Source: Veillonella agrestimuris
Lineage (GTDB): Bacteria; Bacillota; Negativicutes; Veillonellales; Veillonellaceae
Reading direction: 5' to 3'
Assembly (NCBI RefSeq): GCF_943193065.1
Contig: NZ_CALPCS010000005.1
Coordinates: 62,001-126,000 of the forward strand
Length of the DNA stretch: 64,000 nt
The position numbers and the translations under genes are program-made. A model generated the notes under the pieces. That model saw nothing but the letters and a program-made list of their open reading frames with translations. It did no database searches and had not been told where the DNA came from. This document shows, one piece after another, positions 8,427-16,855 of this stretch (position 1 is the first letter of the stretch; each line of letters begins with the position of its first letter).

Positions 8427-10026
8427 GTGTGCCACCTCCTGTTACTGTATTCTCAGAATCTTCAGCTGTAATATTAGAACCTAGTTCTGTACGTTCCGAA
8501 TCTATAACGCTATGAGTTGAATAGCTAGTCCTAGCATGAACGGAACGATCGATAGCCTTTGCCATTTCAATATAATGAAGGCCTTTAATAGCCGATTCAA
8601 TACTAAGCCATGGTTCTGCACTACCATAACCAGCCGATTCTAGTTCTAAATAAGTAGTAAATACCGATGGTAGTGCATCTACATAAATATTGTGTTCATA
8701 CATGTAGCGTAATGTTGTAGCTACATCACTATCACATACCACCTTGCCATCGTTCATCAAGGCCATGCGATTAGCATACGGTAATACAGCATGTAAATCG
8801 TGATCAATAACAACAACCGTAATGCCGTGTTCTTTGTTTAAAGCACCTACAAGACGATATAACTCAGCAGTCCCATCAGGATCAAGGGAACTCGTTGGTT
8901 CATCTAAAACAAGTACAGACGGATTCGTAGCCAAAACAGAAGCAATGGCCAATCGTTGTCGCTGACCGCCAGATAGACTTGTTACCTTACGATCTTCTAA
9001 TCCCTCGAGGCCAACTTGACGGAATACGTCTCGGCTACGTTTTTCAATAACATCTCGGCTATATCCACGATTTTCCATAGCGAAAGCCACTTCTTCTCTC
9101 ACTGTAAGAGTTACCAACTGCGTATCATAATCAGCCAATACTACACCAATGTGATTAGCAAGTTCAGGAATATCCATTTGTGTCGTTGCTTTTCCGTCCA
9201 CAAATACCATACCTTCTAACCGGCCACCGTAGAATTTTGGTACTGCCCCTACCATAGCCATACAAATCGTACTTTTACCAGAACCAGCAGGCCCCGTAAT
9301 GACAAGAAAGTCCCCGTCATGAACATCTAAATTAACATTTTCTATAGACGGCGTACTCGCCTTAGGATAGAAATAGGTGAGGTGTTCCATAGAAATCTTT
9401 GCTTGTCGCTCTGGAAGAATTGTCAATCCACTATGATTGCTCATGCCTTCATGATCACTTGGTAACATACCTCGTTTAGCAAACAATTTTTGAGCTGGAA
9501 TATATAATACAGGCGTAATTACCGCATTGAGGCCTGCTACCATGAGAACTAATGGCCACATAGCTTTCACATATACGGTGCTTGGTAATTCTAGCACTTG
9601 CCACAAAAGAGTAACGAAAATACCACCAGATACGACAGTGGCGAGAAACCCAGACACGATAGGCGTTATATCCATACCACCTATGCGTTTCCAAGATAGG
9701 TTCATCATAGCTCGCGTTACGAGAGCTGCTGTCAACGCACCACCCGGTTCAGACAATAAATTGCCGTAAGGAAATGCCGATTTAGACGTCAAAATCGTCA
9801 AGAACGCTGCCACAAACCCGATGCCTAGTGTCTGCGCATAACTCGGTTTCGTCAACAATATGGCTACACAGTAAGTAGCAATCATCCAATTAGGCGTTAC
9901 ACCAGCAATACTAGGACTTACTAAATGCAAAATAGCACCTAACGCCAATAATAGTGTACTCACTGTAACCCAACGAAACTTGCCTCCTTGCTTATGGGTA
10001 TATACAAGATCCTGAATCCGCTCCAT
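8419..10026 (-). CDS. Fusion of ECF S-component-like membrane domain with ABC ATPase
   Basis: The 535-residue protein begins with about 190 residues containing roughly six hydrophobic segments, arranged like an ECF substrate-binding (S) subunit. A complete ABC ATPase follows: Walker A GPAGSGKST, signature LSGGQRQR, Walker B VLVLDEPTSS and the switch histidine in VVIDHDLH. A tail of about 90 residues has no recognisable fold. Together with the following ATPase and EcfT it would make a complete importer. The ligand is unknown; vitamins, precursors, amino acids and metals are all carried by such systems. I prefer the ATG at 10026, which has GAGG six bases upstream, over the one at 10050, which has no ribosome site. 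Confidence 0.85.
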   Translation of the reverse strand: MERIQDLVYTHKQGGKFRWVTVSTLLLALGAILHLVSPSIAGVTPNWMIATYCVAILLTKPSYAQTLGIGFVAAFLTILTSKSAFPYGNLLSEPGGALTAALVTRAMMNLSWKRIGGMDITPIVSGFLATVVSGGIFVTLLWQVLELPSTVYVKAMWPLVLMVAGLNAVITPVLYIPAQKLFAKRGMLPSDHEGMSNHSGLTILPERQAKISMEHLTYFYPKASTPSIENVNLDVHDGDFLVITGPAGSGKSTICMAMVGAVPKFYGGRLEGMVFVDGKATTQMDIPELANHIGVVLADYDTQLVTLTVREEVAFAMENRGYSRDVIEKRSRDVFRQVGLEGLEDRKVTSLSGGQRQRLAIASVLATNPSVLVLDEPTSSLDPDGTAELYRLVGALNKEHGITVVVIDHDLHAVLPYANRMALMNDGKVVCDSDVATTLRYMYEHNIYVDALPSVFTTYLELESAGYGSAEPWLSIESAIKGLHYIEMAKAIDRSVHARTSYSTHSVIDSERTELGSNITAEDSENTVTGGGTRA

Positions 10027-10136
10027 AATTTGCCTCATTTCCTTATTCATTCGGATAAATATATAATCTTTATTGTATCATATTAGCGCTAGTTTATAAA
10101 AGTTAGTTACTATGGATAGACTAACACCTACTTCAT

Positions 10137-10283
10137 AGGTCAGCGCTAATCTAATATACAAAAGTAAGGTAGGCAACCCCTAAAAGCTCCAACGAACCAG
10201 GTCTTCGCCTACGGCTCAGGGTCGAAGTCACTTTTAGGGGATTACCTACCTCTAGGATATGTACATATTCACTGCACTGACCT
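10137..10283. repeat. Structured hairpin repeat, copy A
   Basis: This is one of four copies of an intergenic hairpin. The conserved apex is at 10187-10229. It reads CTCCAA, then CGAACC paired with GGTCG, then AGGT, a small hairpin, and AAGTC. The arms outside the apex are self-complementary: GGTAGG-AA-CCCCTAAAAG at 10168-10186 pairs with 10231-10250. A further block, AGGTCAGYGC at 10137-10146, pairs with 10274-10283. The inner apex hairpin is degenerate in this copy. Confidence 0.75.
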
Positions 10284-10296
10284 TATTACACACATA

Positions 10297-10329
10297 AATG
10301 GCCTAGGGAGTAGTATTCCCTAGGCCATT
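10297..10329. terminator. Perfect hairpin between repeat copies A and B
   Basis: AATGGCCTAGGGA and its complement form a 13-base stem around a 7-base loop. Neither side has a strong T-run, so it may be a weak terminator after hchA or another structured element. It lies between the two hairpin repeats. Confidence 0.5.
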
Positions 10330-10334
10330 GTTCT

Positions 10335-10419
10335 AATGAATAAGGTATCCCTCTAAGCGACTTTAGCCCTACCGAAGGTAGACCTGGCTATTGGAGCTTT
10401 GAGGGGTGCCTTATTCATT
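10335..10419. repeat. Structured hairpin repeat, copy B
   Basis: This copy is in inverse orientation to copy A, with its apex at 10359-10396. The 24-base arms, 10335-10358 and 10396-10419, pair with 21 Watson-Crick and 2 G-T pairs. The apex keeps CTCCAA, AGGT and AAGTC (read on the minus strand), but its helices are TAGCC/GGCTA and CTACC/GGTAG, different in sequence from copies A and D yet still paired. It ends 2 bases from the hchA stop codon, so it would be the 3' end of that message. Confidence 0.8.
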
Positions 10420-10421
10420 TC

Positions 10422-11270
10422 TTATAAAGATTCTAATAAAGTTTTTGCCGCTAATTTACCAAGGTTGTTAGCTGCCAATGGGCTATCGCCGGACAACAAA
10501 TTACGGTCACGATGTACAGAACCGTCGATATTTTCATTTAAAATGTTCATACCTAATTCTGCCAAACGTGTACCCATGTACCAACGAAGGTGACCAGGCA
10601 TGTAACCCATATCTGGAGATGTACGGTCTACGATATCTGGTAGTAAGCAGATGTCATAGCCACGGAACATGAAGTCTTCTGGGTTTTCATCAATAGCGCC
10701 AGCCAATAAGCCTGCTGGACCATGGCAAATAGTAATGATAAATTCATTGCGATCTTGGAAATGTTTCAATGCTGCTTTTACATCACGGCTTTCATCAAGG
10801 CCCACTAAAGCACCATGACCACCAGGAATGTATAAAGCAAAATATTTATCTAAACCATCTGCAATTACATCAGATAATTTTTTAGGTTGTTTAAATTGTT
10901 CTGCATAGCGTTCAAAGAATTCTTTCAAACGAGTGTCTTCTTTAGGCATCGCCCAGAATTCGAATTTCACAGGGTTGCCAGACAAGGTAACAATTTCAAA
11001 ATCCCAACCGGCTTCTGCTAAATGATACATTGGAACCAATGTTTCTACTGGATGATTACCAGTGGAGAAAAATGTACCATTATCCATCAATACATAACGT
11101 TCATCGGATGCGATGATAAGAATCTTTTTATCCCCTTTGTATTTTGTAGCATATTCAAAGTCCGACAAATCACTAACAGGAGCTGTGAATTGGGACAAAG
11201 AATATTCAGATGGGAAAAATGCATTATGTTCCGCCACATCAGGCGTTGGTTTTTTAGATAATTCAGCCAT
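10422..11270 (-). CDS. hchA: HchA (Hsp31)-type DJ-1/PfpI protein deglycase
   Basis: The 282-residue protein aligns from end to end by eye with Escherichia coli HchA, including NAFFPSEYSLSQ near the N terminus, the active-site Glu76 (GNHPVET), the nucleophile elbow TICHGPAG with Cys182, and GYMPGHL. HchA is a cytoplasmic DJ-1-family protein described as a holding chaperone, a glyoxalase III and a deglycase of methylglyoxal adducts. GAGGTAAATT precedes the start. It is a single gene, flanked upstream by two dyads and downstream by hairpin repeat B. Confidence 0.93.
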   Translation of the reverse strand: MAELSKKPTPDVAEHNAFFPSEYSLSQFTAPVSDLSDFEYATKYKGDKKILIIASDERYVLMDNGTFFSTGNHPVETLVPMYHLAEAGWDFEIVTLSGNPVKFEFWAMPKEDTRLKEFFERYAEQFKQPKKLSDVIADGLDKYFALYIPGGHGALVGLDESRDVKAALKHFQDRNEFIITICHGPAGLLAGAIDENPEDFMFRGYDICLLPDIVDRTSPDMGYMPGHLRWYMGTRLAELGMNILNENIDGSVHRDRNLLSGDSPLAANNLGKLAAKTLLESL

Positions 11271-11300
11271 AATTTACCTCACATATTCATACTATAATGC

Positions 11301-11327
11301 TAGCTAATTCATCGTGTATGTTAGCTA
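11301..11327. promoter_or_regulatory. Dyad upstream of hchA
   Basis: TAGCTAA and TTAGCTA face each other across 13 bases, 30 bases upstream of the hchA start. The position suits an operator for hchA, but no regulator can be named. Confidence 0.35.
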
Positions 11328-11419
11328 AGTTAGGATACACACTCTCTAACTGTTCCCTAGTATAACACCCATATTCACAAATTTCAATATACCAAGATCA
11401 AGTTAGACACTTCTCTTCA

Positions 11420-11444
11420 GTTGTCACACCCATACTGTGACAAC
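11420..11444. promoter_or_regulatory. GTTGTCAC/GTGACAAC dyad in the divergent intergenic region
   Basis: A perfect 8-base inverted repeat with a 9-base spacer lies between the divergent hchA and radical SAM genes, about 90 bases from the radical SAM start. Its symmetry and spacing fit a dimeric transcription factor site that could serve either gene. Confidence 0.4.
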
Positions 11445-11533
11445 ACATCCAAAGTGTATCACTTGTATCTACATACATTGAGCTTCTCCGATTTCTACAT
11501 TACAATAGCCTTATTAATAACAAGGAGGTTTTT

Positions 11534-12427
11534 ATGAAATATACAGGTACGACGTATCGCCCACCATACGAAGCTAATTCACTTTTAATCCAAGTAACAC
11601 AAGGTTGTAGTCACAATAATTGTAGTTTCTGCACTATGTATCGAGACGTGCCATTTATGATGGAGTCTATAGAGCAAATCAAAAGTGATTTATTGGAAGC
11701 TCGCCAAATGTATCGTTCCGTACGTCGCATTTTTCTGCTCAATGGTGACGCTTTTACATTAGGGTTCGACAAATTAAAAGAAATTGGCGAAATGATTATT
11801 GATATTTTTCCTGAAGTAGAAGATATCGCATCATACGCCACCATTCAAAGCATTGCACGTAAAACTGACGATGAGCTCAAGGCACTTCGCGACCTTCGGT
11901 TCAACGGTATGAATGTTGGTTTTGAAAGTGGTAACGACAAGGTTCTCTCCCTTTTCACTAAAGGCAATACGGCAGCAGAATCGGAAGAACAATTGATGCG
12001 CCTCAAAACATTTGGCTATGATTTTTGTATGAACGTTATTATGGGCGGTGGCGGCCTTGAATACTCTAAAGAACATATCGATGATACAGCAGCCATCATT
12101 AACCGGATAAACCCATGGATGGTATTTCTTATGACGCTTTTTGTTACTCCTGGCAGTCCATTACACGATATGGTGCAGCGAGGCGAACTCACCGAAGGCA
12201 CTGCAGGGGACGTACTCATGGAAGAAGAGCGACTCATTAATTCACTCCATCTCGACAATACCTATATACTAGGCATGCATACATCAAATGCTGTACCAAT
12301 TGCAGGTATCTTGCCACAAGATAAAAATAAGATGTTATCTGATTTACGTACAGGTATTGCCAATTTAGACGAAAATTTTCTTAACAAAACGCATAAACGC
12401 TCCACGGAAGGACGTTATGTAGATTAA
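11534..12427 (+). CDS. Radical SAM protein with CX4CX2C cluster motif
   Basis: The 297-residue protein carries the iron-sulfur cysteines Cys25, Cys30 and Cys33 in GCSHNNCSFCTMY. The spacing is CX4CX2C rather than the commoner CX3CX2C, and I believe it is typical of this family of B12-domain-free radical SAM proteins. After it come the usual strands of a radical SAM partial barrel, including the glycine-rich MGGGGLEY and NVGFESGND. These resemble HemN-like and YgiQ-like proteins only distantly. The reaction is unknown. AAGGAGG precedes the start. It is monocistronic, with a terminator 4 bases after the stop. Confidence 0.88.
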   Translation: MKYTGTTYRPPYEANSLLIQVTQGCSHNNCSFCTMYRDVPFMMESIEQIKSDLLEARQMYRSVRRIFLLNGDAFTLGFDKLKEIGEMIIDIFPEVEDIASYATIQSIARKTDDELKALRDLRFNGMNVGFESGNDKVLSLFTKGNTAAESEEQLMRLKTFGYDFCMNVIMGGGGLEYSKEHIDDTAAIINRINPWMVFLMTLFVTPGSPLHDMVQRGELTEGTAGDVLMEEERLINSLHLDNTYILGMHTSNAVPIAGILPQDKNKMLSDLRTGIANLDENFLNKTHKRSTEGRYVD

Positions 12428-12430
12428 ATT

Positions 12431-12468
12431 AAAAGGCATGTAGTGTTTATGTCCACTACATGCCTTTT
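12431..12468. terminator. Bidirectional terminator
   Basis: AAAAGGCATGTAGTG and its perfect complement form a 15-base stem with an 8-base loop. A T-rich run follows on both strands. It lies between the convergent radical SAM and TetR genes and ends 3 bases from the TetR stop. Confidence 0.92.
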
Positions 12469-12470
12469 CT

Positions 12471-13013
12471 TTATTTAGTCCGTATCATGTTAGCTACTAA
12501 CGCCGCCAATTCTTCAGGTGCCTCTTTAAAACCTCGTTCATACCAATCCCTTTTGAGTTGATATAACCCACCAATAAGAAAGGACATCATAAGGTGAAAT
12601 TCTCGCTTATCCAAGTCTATAAACTGATGACTTAACATACAAAACTGGTCTCGCATAGCTTCATTATATTTAACAAGTAACCATGCTTCAATCTGACCTT
12701 CATAAATAATGCGAAGATAGTTTCTATTATGCTGCCAAAATGTGAAATACTCCACTAATGCAGATTGTAGTGTAATAATAGAAGATGTATGCAAACGATG
12801 ATTCACTTCTCTAATAAGCCGATCCATAATAGAAGCTAATATATCTTCCTTTGTTTTAAAATGGCGATAAAAGGTTTGCCTTGATACATCCGCTTCCTGT
12901 ACAATGCGAAGTACCGTAATTTCCTGATACGGCATCGACTCTGTAAGCAGCAAAAAGGCATCTACAATCATTTGCCTATATCGTTGCGCTACTTTGTTGT
13001 CTGATTCTTTCAT
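12471..13013 (-). CDS. TetR/AcrR-family transcriptional regulator
   Basis: The 180-residue protein has an N-terminal TetR DNA-binding domain with the helix-turn-helix region ITVLRIVQEADVSRQTFYRH at residues 32-51. An alpha-helical C-terminal ligand or dimer domain follows. It is transcribed away from the toxin-antitoxin pair, and a perfect 19-base inverted repeat lies directly upstream of its start. TetR proteins usually repress themselves and a neighbouring gene; no obvious exporter or enzyme target is adjacent here. The start has GGGAGG upstream. Confidence 0.9.
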   Translation of the reverse strand: MKESDNKVAQRYRQMIVDAFLLLTESMPYQEITVLRIVQEADVSRQTFYRHFKTKEDILASIMDRLIREVNHRLHTSSIITLQSALVEYFTFWQHNRNYLRIIYEGQIEAWLLVKYNEAMRDQFCMLSHQFIDLDKREFHLMMSFLIGGLYQLKRDWYERGFKEAPEELAALVANMIRTK

Positions 13014-13028
13014 TCCTGCCTCCCTATA

Positions 13029-13070
13029 GATACTACTATTATATCATATAAATGATATAATAGTAGTATC
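13029..13070. promoter_or_regulatory. Perfect 19-bp inverted repeat upstream of tetR
   Basis: GATACTACTATTATATCAT is followed by a 4-base loop and its exact complement. It begins 15 bases before the tetR start and lies in the divergent region shared with the antitoxin gene. It could be the TetR operator or a structured RNA element. There is no T-run typical of a terminator. Confidence 0.6.
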
Positions 13071-13167
13071 ATCTATTACATCATAGGGACAGTACAGCAT
13101 AGTGTGCAATACACAATGTAAGAACTATTCAAATAAGCTATGACATAATTTCAACAAGGAGATTCTT

Positions 13168-13443
13168 ATGCTACGTGAAACAATCCGACCATCATCTGAT
13201 TTACGCAATAAATATCCTGAAGTATCCAAATCACTCCAATTACGAGATGAAGCTGCTATTATTACCGTTAACGGTCGTGGTGATACTGTAAGTTTAGGCT
13301 ATAACACGTATAATGCATTAAAAGCAAAAATTACTATTCTAGCCTCCATTGTAGATGGCCAAGAAGATATTATCGAAGGACGTATTAAACCTGTTGAAGA
13401 AACGTTTGCTGACATTCGCGCCATGTTAGACAATATGGAGTAA
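13168..13443 (+). CDS. Antitoxin of a type II toxin-antitoxin pair, Phd/YefM-like
   Basis: The 91-residue protein looks like a Phd/YefM antitoxin: an N-terminal DNA-binding and dimerisation half (DLRNKYPEVSKSLQLRDEAAIITVNGRGDTVSLGYNTY, residues 11-48 in part) and an acidic C-terminal half likely to wrap the toxin. It is followed after 4 bases by a RelE/ParE-type toxin. AAGGAG precedes the start. Antitoxins of this group repress their own promoter, alone and with the toxin. Confidence 0.8.
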   Translation: MLRETIRPSSDLRNKYPEVSKSLQLRDEAAIITVNGRGDTVSLGYNTYNALKAKITILASIVDGQEDIIEGRIKPVEETFADIRAMLDNME

Positions 13444-13447
13444 TATA

Positions 13448-13768
13448 ATGAATGCCTATACACTCAATCGTTCCGATACATTTAATGACGAACTTCAGAG
13501 ACATATTCTCTACGTGGCGACTCAATTTTCTCGGGAAACAGCCTATCAAGTATTAGAAAGAATTGAGCAATCTATCGGAAACTTAAAACACCATCCTTTT
13601 ATGGGTAGAAAATTAAATATAAAAGAAATAAAAACACGAAATATTCGGGTACTCATTTTAGAGAAACTCATACTCTTCTATACAGTTACAGAAGAAACTA
13701 AAACAATTAATCTCATCTCCCTATTAGATCAGAGACAAGATTACGAGTACGTTCTCATCGGCCTATAA
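13448..13768 (+). CDS. RelE/ParE-superfamily toxin
   Basis: This 106-residue protein has the RelE/ParE fold pattern: two N-terminal helices (FNDELQRHILYVATQFS), a central LKHHPFMGR loop, and a C-terminal sheet with NIRVLILEKLILFYTV and a terminal Tyr-rich segment. Members either cleave mRNA on the ribosome (RelE) or poison gyrase (ParE); the residues visible do not decide which. It lies 4 bases after the antitoxin, whose last codons carry its ribosome site (GGAG). Confidence 0.82.
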   Translation: MNAYTLNRSDTFNDELQRHILYVATQFSRETAYQVLERIEQSIGNLKHHPFMGRKLNIKEIKTRNIRVLILEKLILFYTVTEETKTINLISLLDQRQDYEYVLIGL

Positions 13769-13882
13769 TAACAAAATTTTACTTTTAATCTTACCCCTTA
13801 CACACAATAATTGTATACTATACATTCTTTCAATAATAACCTACATAAATAGAGAAAACAGTCTAGGCAGATAGCGACCAAA

Positions 13883-13894
13883 TAGTATATACTA
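13883..13894. promoter_or_regulatory. Palindrome upstream of the ribose operon
   Basis: TAGTATATACTA is a perfect 12-base palindrome about 70 bases before rbsK. No rbsR-type regulator is encoded next to the operon, so the site may be bound by one encoded elsewhere. Short AT-rich palindromes also occur by chance. Confidence 0.25.
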
Positions 13895-13965
13895 ATAACT
13901 GAAAAAGTTGCACTAATGCTAATACAATAGGCAACGTATAATCACAGATACTATAAGGAGTCACT

Positions 13966-14856
13966 ATGAACCACATTGTTGTCATAGGTAGTTGTAATAT
14001 GGATATTGTCGTGCTCGCAGACAAGCGTCCTGTAGCAGGCGAAACCATATTAGGCAACGAATTACATATTGCTCACGGCGGTAAAGGTGCTAACCAAGCA
14101 GTAGCAGCCGCTCGTGTAGGTGCTAATGTAACTATGGTCGGTTGCATTGGTAATGATGCGTATGGTGAAATGATACGCACTAATTTAATCAATAACCACA
14201 TTAATGTAGACTATCTCGTTACTTTAGACGATGTGACGACAGGAACGGCCCACATTACATTAGCCGAAGGCGATAATAGTATCATCGTTATTCCTGGCGC
14301 CAACGCTCGCGTTGATGAAAGCATCGTAGACAATGCATGGTCTGCTATCGAACAAGCCGACCTTGTAATGGTACAAAACGAGATTCCTATTTCCACTATC
14401 GAATATATTGTAAGGCGCTGTGCTGCGGCTAATATCAAGGTTCTCCTCAATCCAGCTCCTGCAGCTAACCTCGATCCACAATGGATGGAACTGGCCACTT
14501 ATATTACGCCTAATGAACATGAGCTTTCTGCCCTCTATCCTGGCCAAGATACAACAGAAACGGTACTCGCCCACAGCGGTAAAATCATCGTTACCCTCGG
14601 CAAACAAGGCGTCGGCATCGGTGAAAATGGAGCGTTCCGCATCATTCCTGGTTTTTCTGTAACACCAGTAGATACAACGGGTGCCGGTGACACCTTCAAT
14701 GGTGCCTTTGCCAAGGCTATTGTCAATGGTGAAAGCCTCGACAATGCACTTCGTTACGGCAATGCGGCAGCAGCGCTGTCTATACAAGCGTTAGGTGCCC
14801 AAGAAGGTATGCCTACGCATGCAGCAGTAACAGCATTCCTAGCAGAACATGCGTAA
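13966..14856 (+). CDS. rbsK: Ribokinase RbsK
   Basis: This PfkB-family kinase of 296 residues phosphorylates D-ribose at O5, trapping imported ribose for the pentose phosphate pathway. The N-terminal sugar-binding signature GGKGANQAVAAARVGA and the C-terminal DTTGAGDTFNGAF motif with the catalytic aspartate are both present. AAGGAG precedes the start. It is the first gene of the ribose operon rbsKDACB. Confidence 0.96.
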   Translation: MNHIVVIGSCNMDIVVLADKRPVAGETILGNELHIAHGGKGANQAVAAARVGANVTMVGCIGNDAYGEMIRTNLINNHINVDYLVTLDDVTTGTAHITLAEGDNSIIVIPGANARVDESIVDNAWSAIEQADLVMVQNEIPISTIEYIVRRCAAANIKVLLNPAPAANLDPQWMELATYITPNEHELSALYPGQDTTETVLAHSGKIIVTLGKQGVGIGENGAFRIIPGFSVTPVDTTGAGDTFNGAFAKAIVNGESLDNALRYGNAAAALSIQALGAQEGMPTHAAVTAFLAEHA

Positions 14857-14947
14857 TCATCGAATGAAATCCATTCATATTAGCCATTTAGAGATATGAT
14901 GTATTACATATACCATTCAAAGATATAATATATATAGGAGATCTACT

Positions 14948-15361
14948 ATGCAACGCCAAGGCATATTAAATAGCCACATCGCGAAAGTCCTAGCCGATTT
15001 GGGGCATACTGACACAATCTGCATTGCAGATTGCGGTTTACCCGTGCCTGAGGGGGTCTTTAAAATCGACGTAGCCCTCGACTTAGGTGTACCTAGCTTT
15101 CAACAAGTCTTAGATATCGTATCCACACATATGAAAACGGAAGCTATCCATATAGCTGTCGAAATGAAAGACCATAATCCAGCATTATACCAATATATGG
15201 AAGAAACCTATCCAAAGGACGCATTCCAATGGATTGAAACAAATCATGAGGCTTTCAAAGAAGCCACTAAACAATGCAAGTGCATCATTCGTACTGGCGA
15301 AGCAACGCCGTATGCGAATGTAATATTACGGGCTGATTGTATTTTTAGCGATCGCCCATAG
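14948..15361 (+). CDS. rbsD: D-ribose pyranase RbsD
   Basis: RbsD, 137 residues, interconverts the pyranose and furanose forms of ribose so that ribokinase receives its preferred form. The N-terminal NSHIAKVLADLGHTD with the catalytic histidine, the IADCGLPVP motif, and the C-terminal RTGEATPYANVIL region are characteristic. It lies 91 bases after rbsK, with AGGAG before its own start, and 12 bases before rbsA. Confidence 0.96.
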   Translation: MQRQGILNSHIAKVLADLGHTDTICIADCGLPVPEGVFKIDVALDLGVPSFQQVLDIVSTHMKTEAIHIAVEMKDHNPALYQYMEETYPKDAFQWIETNHEAFKEATKQCKCIIRTGEATPYANVILRADCIFSDRP

Positions 15362-15373
15362 GCAGGAGTTATT

Positions 15374-16855
15374 ATGGAAATTACTATGTCAGGCATTGCC
15401 AAAGCATTTGGATCCAACCAAGTGCTGCGGGATGTAAACATTACCTTTAAGAAAGGCGAAGTCCACGCCTTAATGGGTGAAAACGGAGCCGGCAAGTCCA
15501 CGCTGATGAACATCCTCACAGGGATTCACAAAGCCGATGCCGGAACGATTACTATCAACGGTACCCCACGGACCTTCCCTAACCCACGGGAAGCAGAATT
15601 AAACGGCATTGCCTTTATTCACCAAGAATTGAATATTTGGCCAAACCTTACATTATTAGAAAATCTCTATTTAATGAGACCAAAGAAAAATCGCTTTGGC
15701 TTAATCGACAAAGCGGCTATGCTCAAAGAAGCTGAGGCTTTCTGTGAAGAGTTGGGCATCGAATTACCTCTCACAGCCGAAGCGAGCACTTGCTCCGTAG
15801 GCCAACAACAAATGACAGAAATCTTGCGGGTTCTCATGTTAGACGCAAAAGTGGTCATCATGGATGAGCCGTCGGCAGCCCTTACAGAACGGGAAACAGC
15901 GACATTATTTAGCATGATGCGCAAAATGAAAGCCCGTGGCGTAGCTATCGTGTATATTTCTCACCGCATGGAAGAAGTCTTCAACGAATGTGATACGGTC
16001 ACGGTTATGCGAGACGGTCATACCATTACAACGAAGCCTATCGAGGAGATTACGATGGACGAAGTGGTGCGCCACATGGTAGGTCGCTCCATTGACGAGT
16101 TCTACCCAGAACGGACTACAACGCCAGGCGACGTAGTCTTATCGGTACAAAATTTACAACCAAAAGGCTTTAAACACGATATTTCTTTTGACTTGCGCAA
16201 AGGGGAAATCCTCGGCGTAGCAGGCCTTATGGGAGCTGGTCGCACAGAGATTATGCGGGCCATCTTTGGCGTCGACGATCACCACGGCGGCACTATTACT
16301 ATCCATGGTAAAACGTTAAAAACGAAGAAACCGGAAGCTGCTATCAAAGCAGGCATTGCTTTCATTACGGAGAACAGAAAAAGCGAAGGCCTCATTCTCG
16401 ATTTTTCCATTGGTTCTAACATTACATTGCCAAATTTGAGCGATGTATGTCCATCCCACATCTTGAAAACAAGCAAACTCCGCACTTTTGCTGAAACATT
16501 ATCTACGAAATTAGGCGTTAAAACGCAATCCATTGACGAACCGGCGTCATCCCTCTCTGGCGGTAACCAACAAAAAGTCGTTATCGCTAAATGGGTTGGC
16601 AAAAAACCATCCATTATCATCATGGATGAACCGACGCGTGGTATCGACATCGGCGCCAAACGCGATATTTACGATTTAATGAACGAATTAACGAACGAAG
16701 GCGTATCTATCATTATGGTGTCCTCCGAATTACCGGAAGTCATCGGCATGAGTGACCGCGTCATGGTCATCCAAGAAGGCCGTGTAGCGGGCATCTTAGA
16801 TCGCCAAGAAGCATCGCCAGAATCGATTATGACATTAGCAACAGGAGGAGTGTAA
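15374..16855 (+). CDS. rbsA: Ribose ABC transporter, double ATPase RbsA
   Basis: RbsA powers the ribose importer and consists of two fused ABC domains in 493 residues. The first has Walker A GENGAGKST, signature CSVGQQQ and Walker B VVIMDEPSAAL. The second has a degenerate Walker A (GLMGAGRTE), signature LSGGNQQK and Walker B IIIMDEPTRG. The degenerate second Walker A is normal for sugar importers of this type. The stop overlaps the rbsC start (TAATG). Confidence 0.96.
   Translation: MEITMSGIAKAFGSNQVLRDVNITFKKGEVHALMGENGAGKSTLMNILTGIHKADAGTITINGTPRTFPNPREAELNGIAFIHQELNIWPNLTLLENLYLMRPKKNRFGLIDKAAMLKEAEAFCEELGIELPLTAEASTCSVGQQQMTEILRVLMLDAKVVIMDEPSAALTERETATLFSMMRKMKARGVAIVYISHRMEEVFNECDTVTVMRDGHTITTKPIEEITMDEVVRHMVGRSIDEFYPERTTTPGDVVLSVQNLQPKGFKHDISFDLRKGEILGVAGLMGAGRTEIMRAIFGVDDHHGGTITIHGKTLKTKKPEAAIKAGIAFITENRKSEGLILDFSIGSNITLPNLSDVCPSHILKTSKLRTFAETLSTKLGVKTQSIDEPASSLSGGNQQKVVIAKWVGKKPSIIIMDEPTRGIDIGAKRDIYDLMNELTNEGVSIIMVSSELPEVIGMSDRVMVIQEGRVAGILDRQEASPESIMTLATGGV

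Noticed and set aside
10187..10229. Known small self-cleaving ribozyme at the repeat apex
   Set aside because: The invariant cores of hammerhead (CUGAUGA and GAAA) are not present, and the AGGT/CTCCAA/AAGTC pattern does not match any ribozyme core I can recall.
14211..14787. Minus-strand open frames within rbsK
   Set aside because: They overlap a clear ribokinase gene and have no start signals or recognisable domains.
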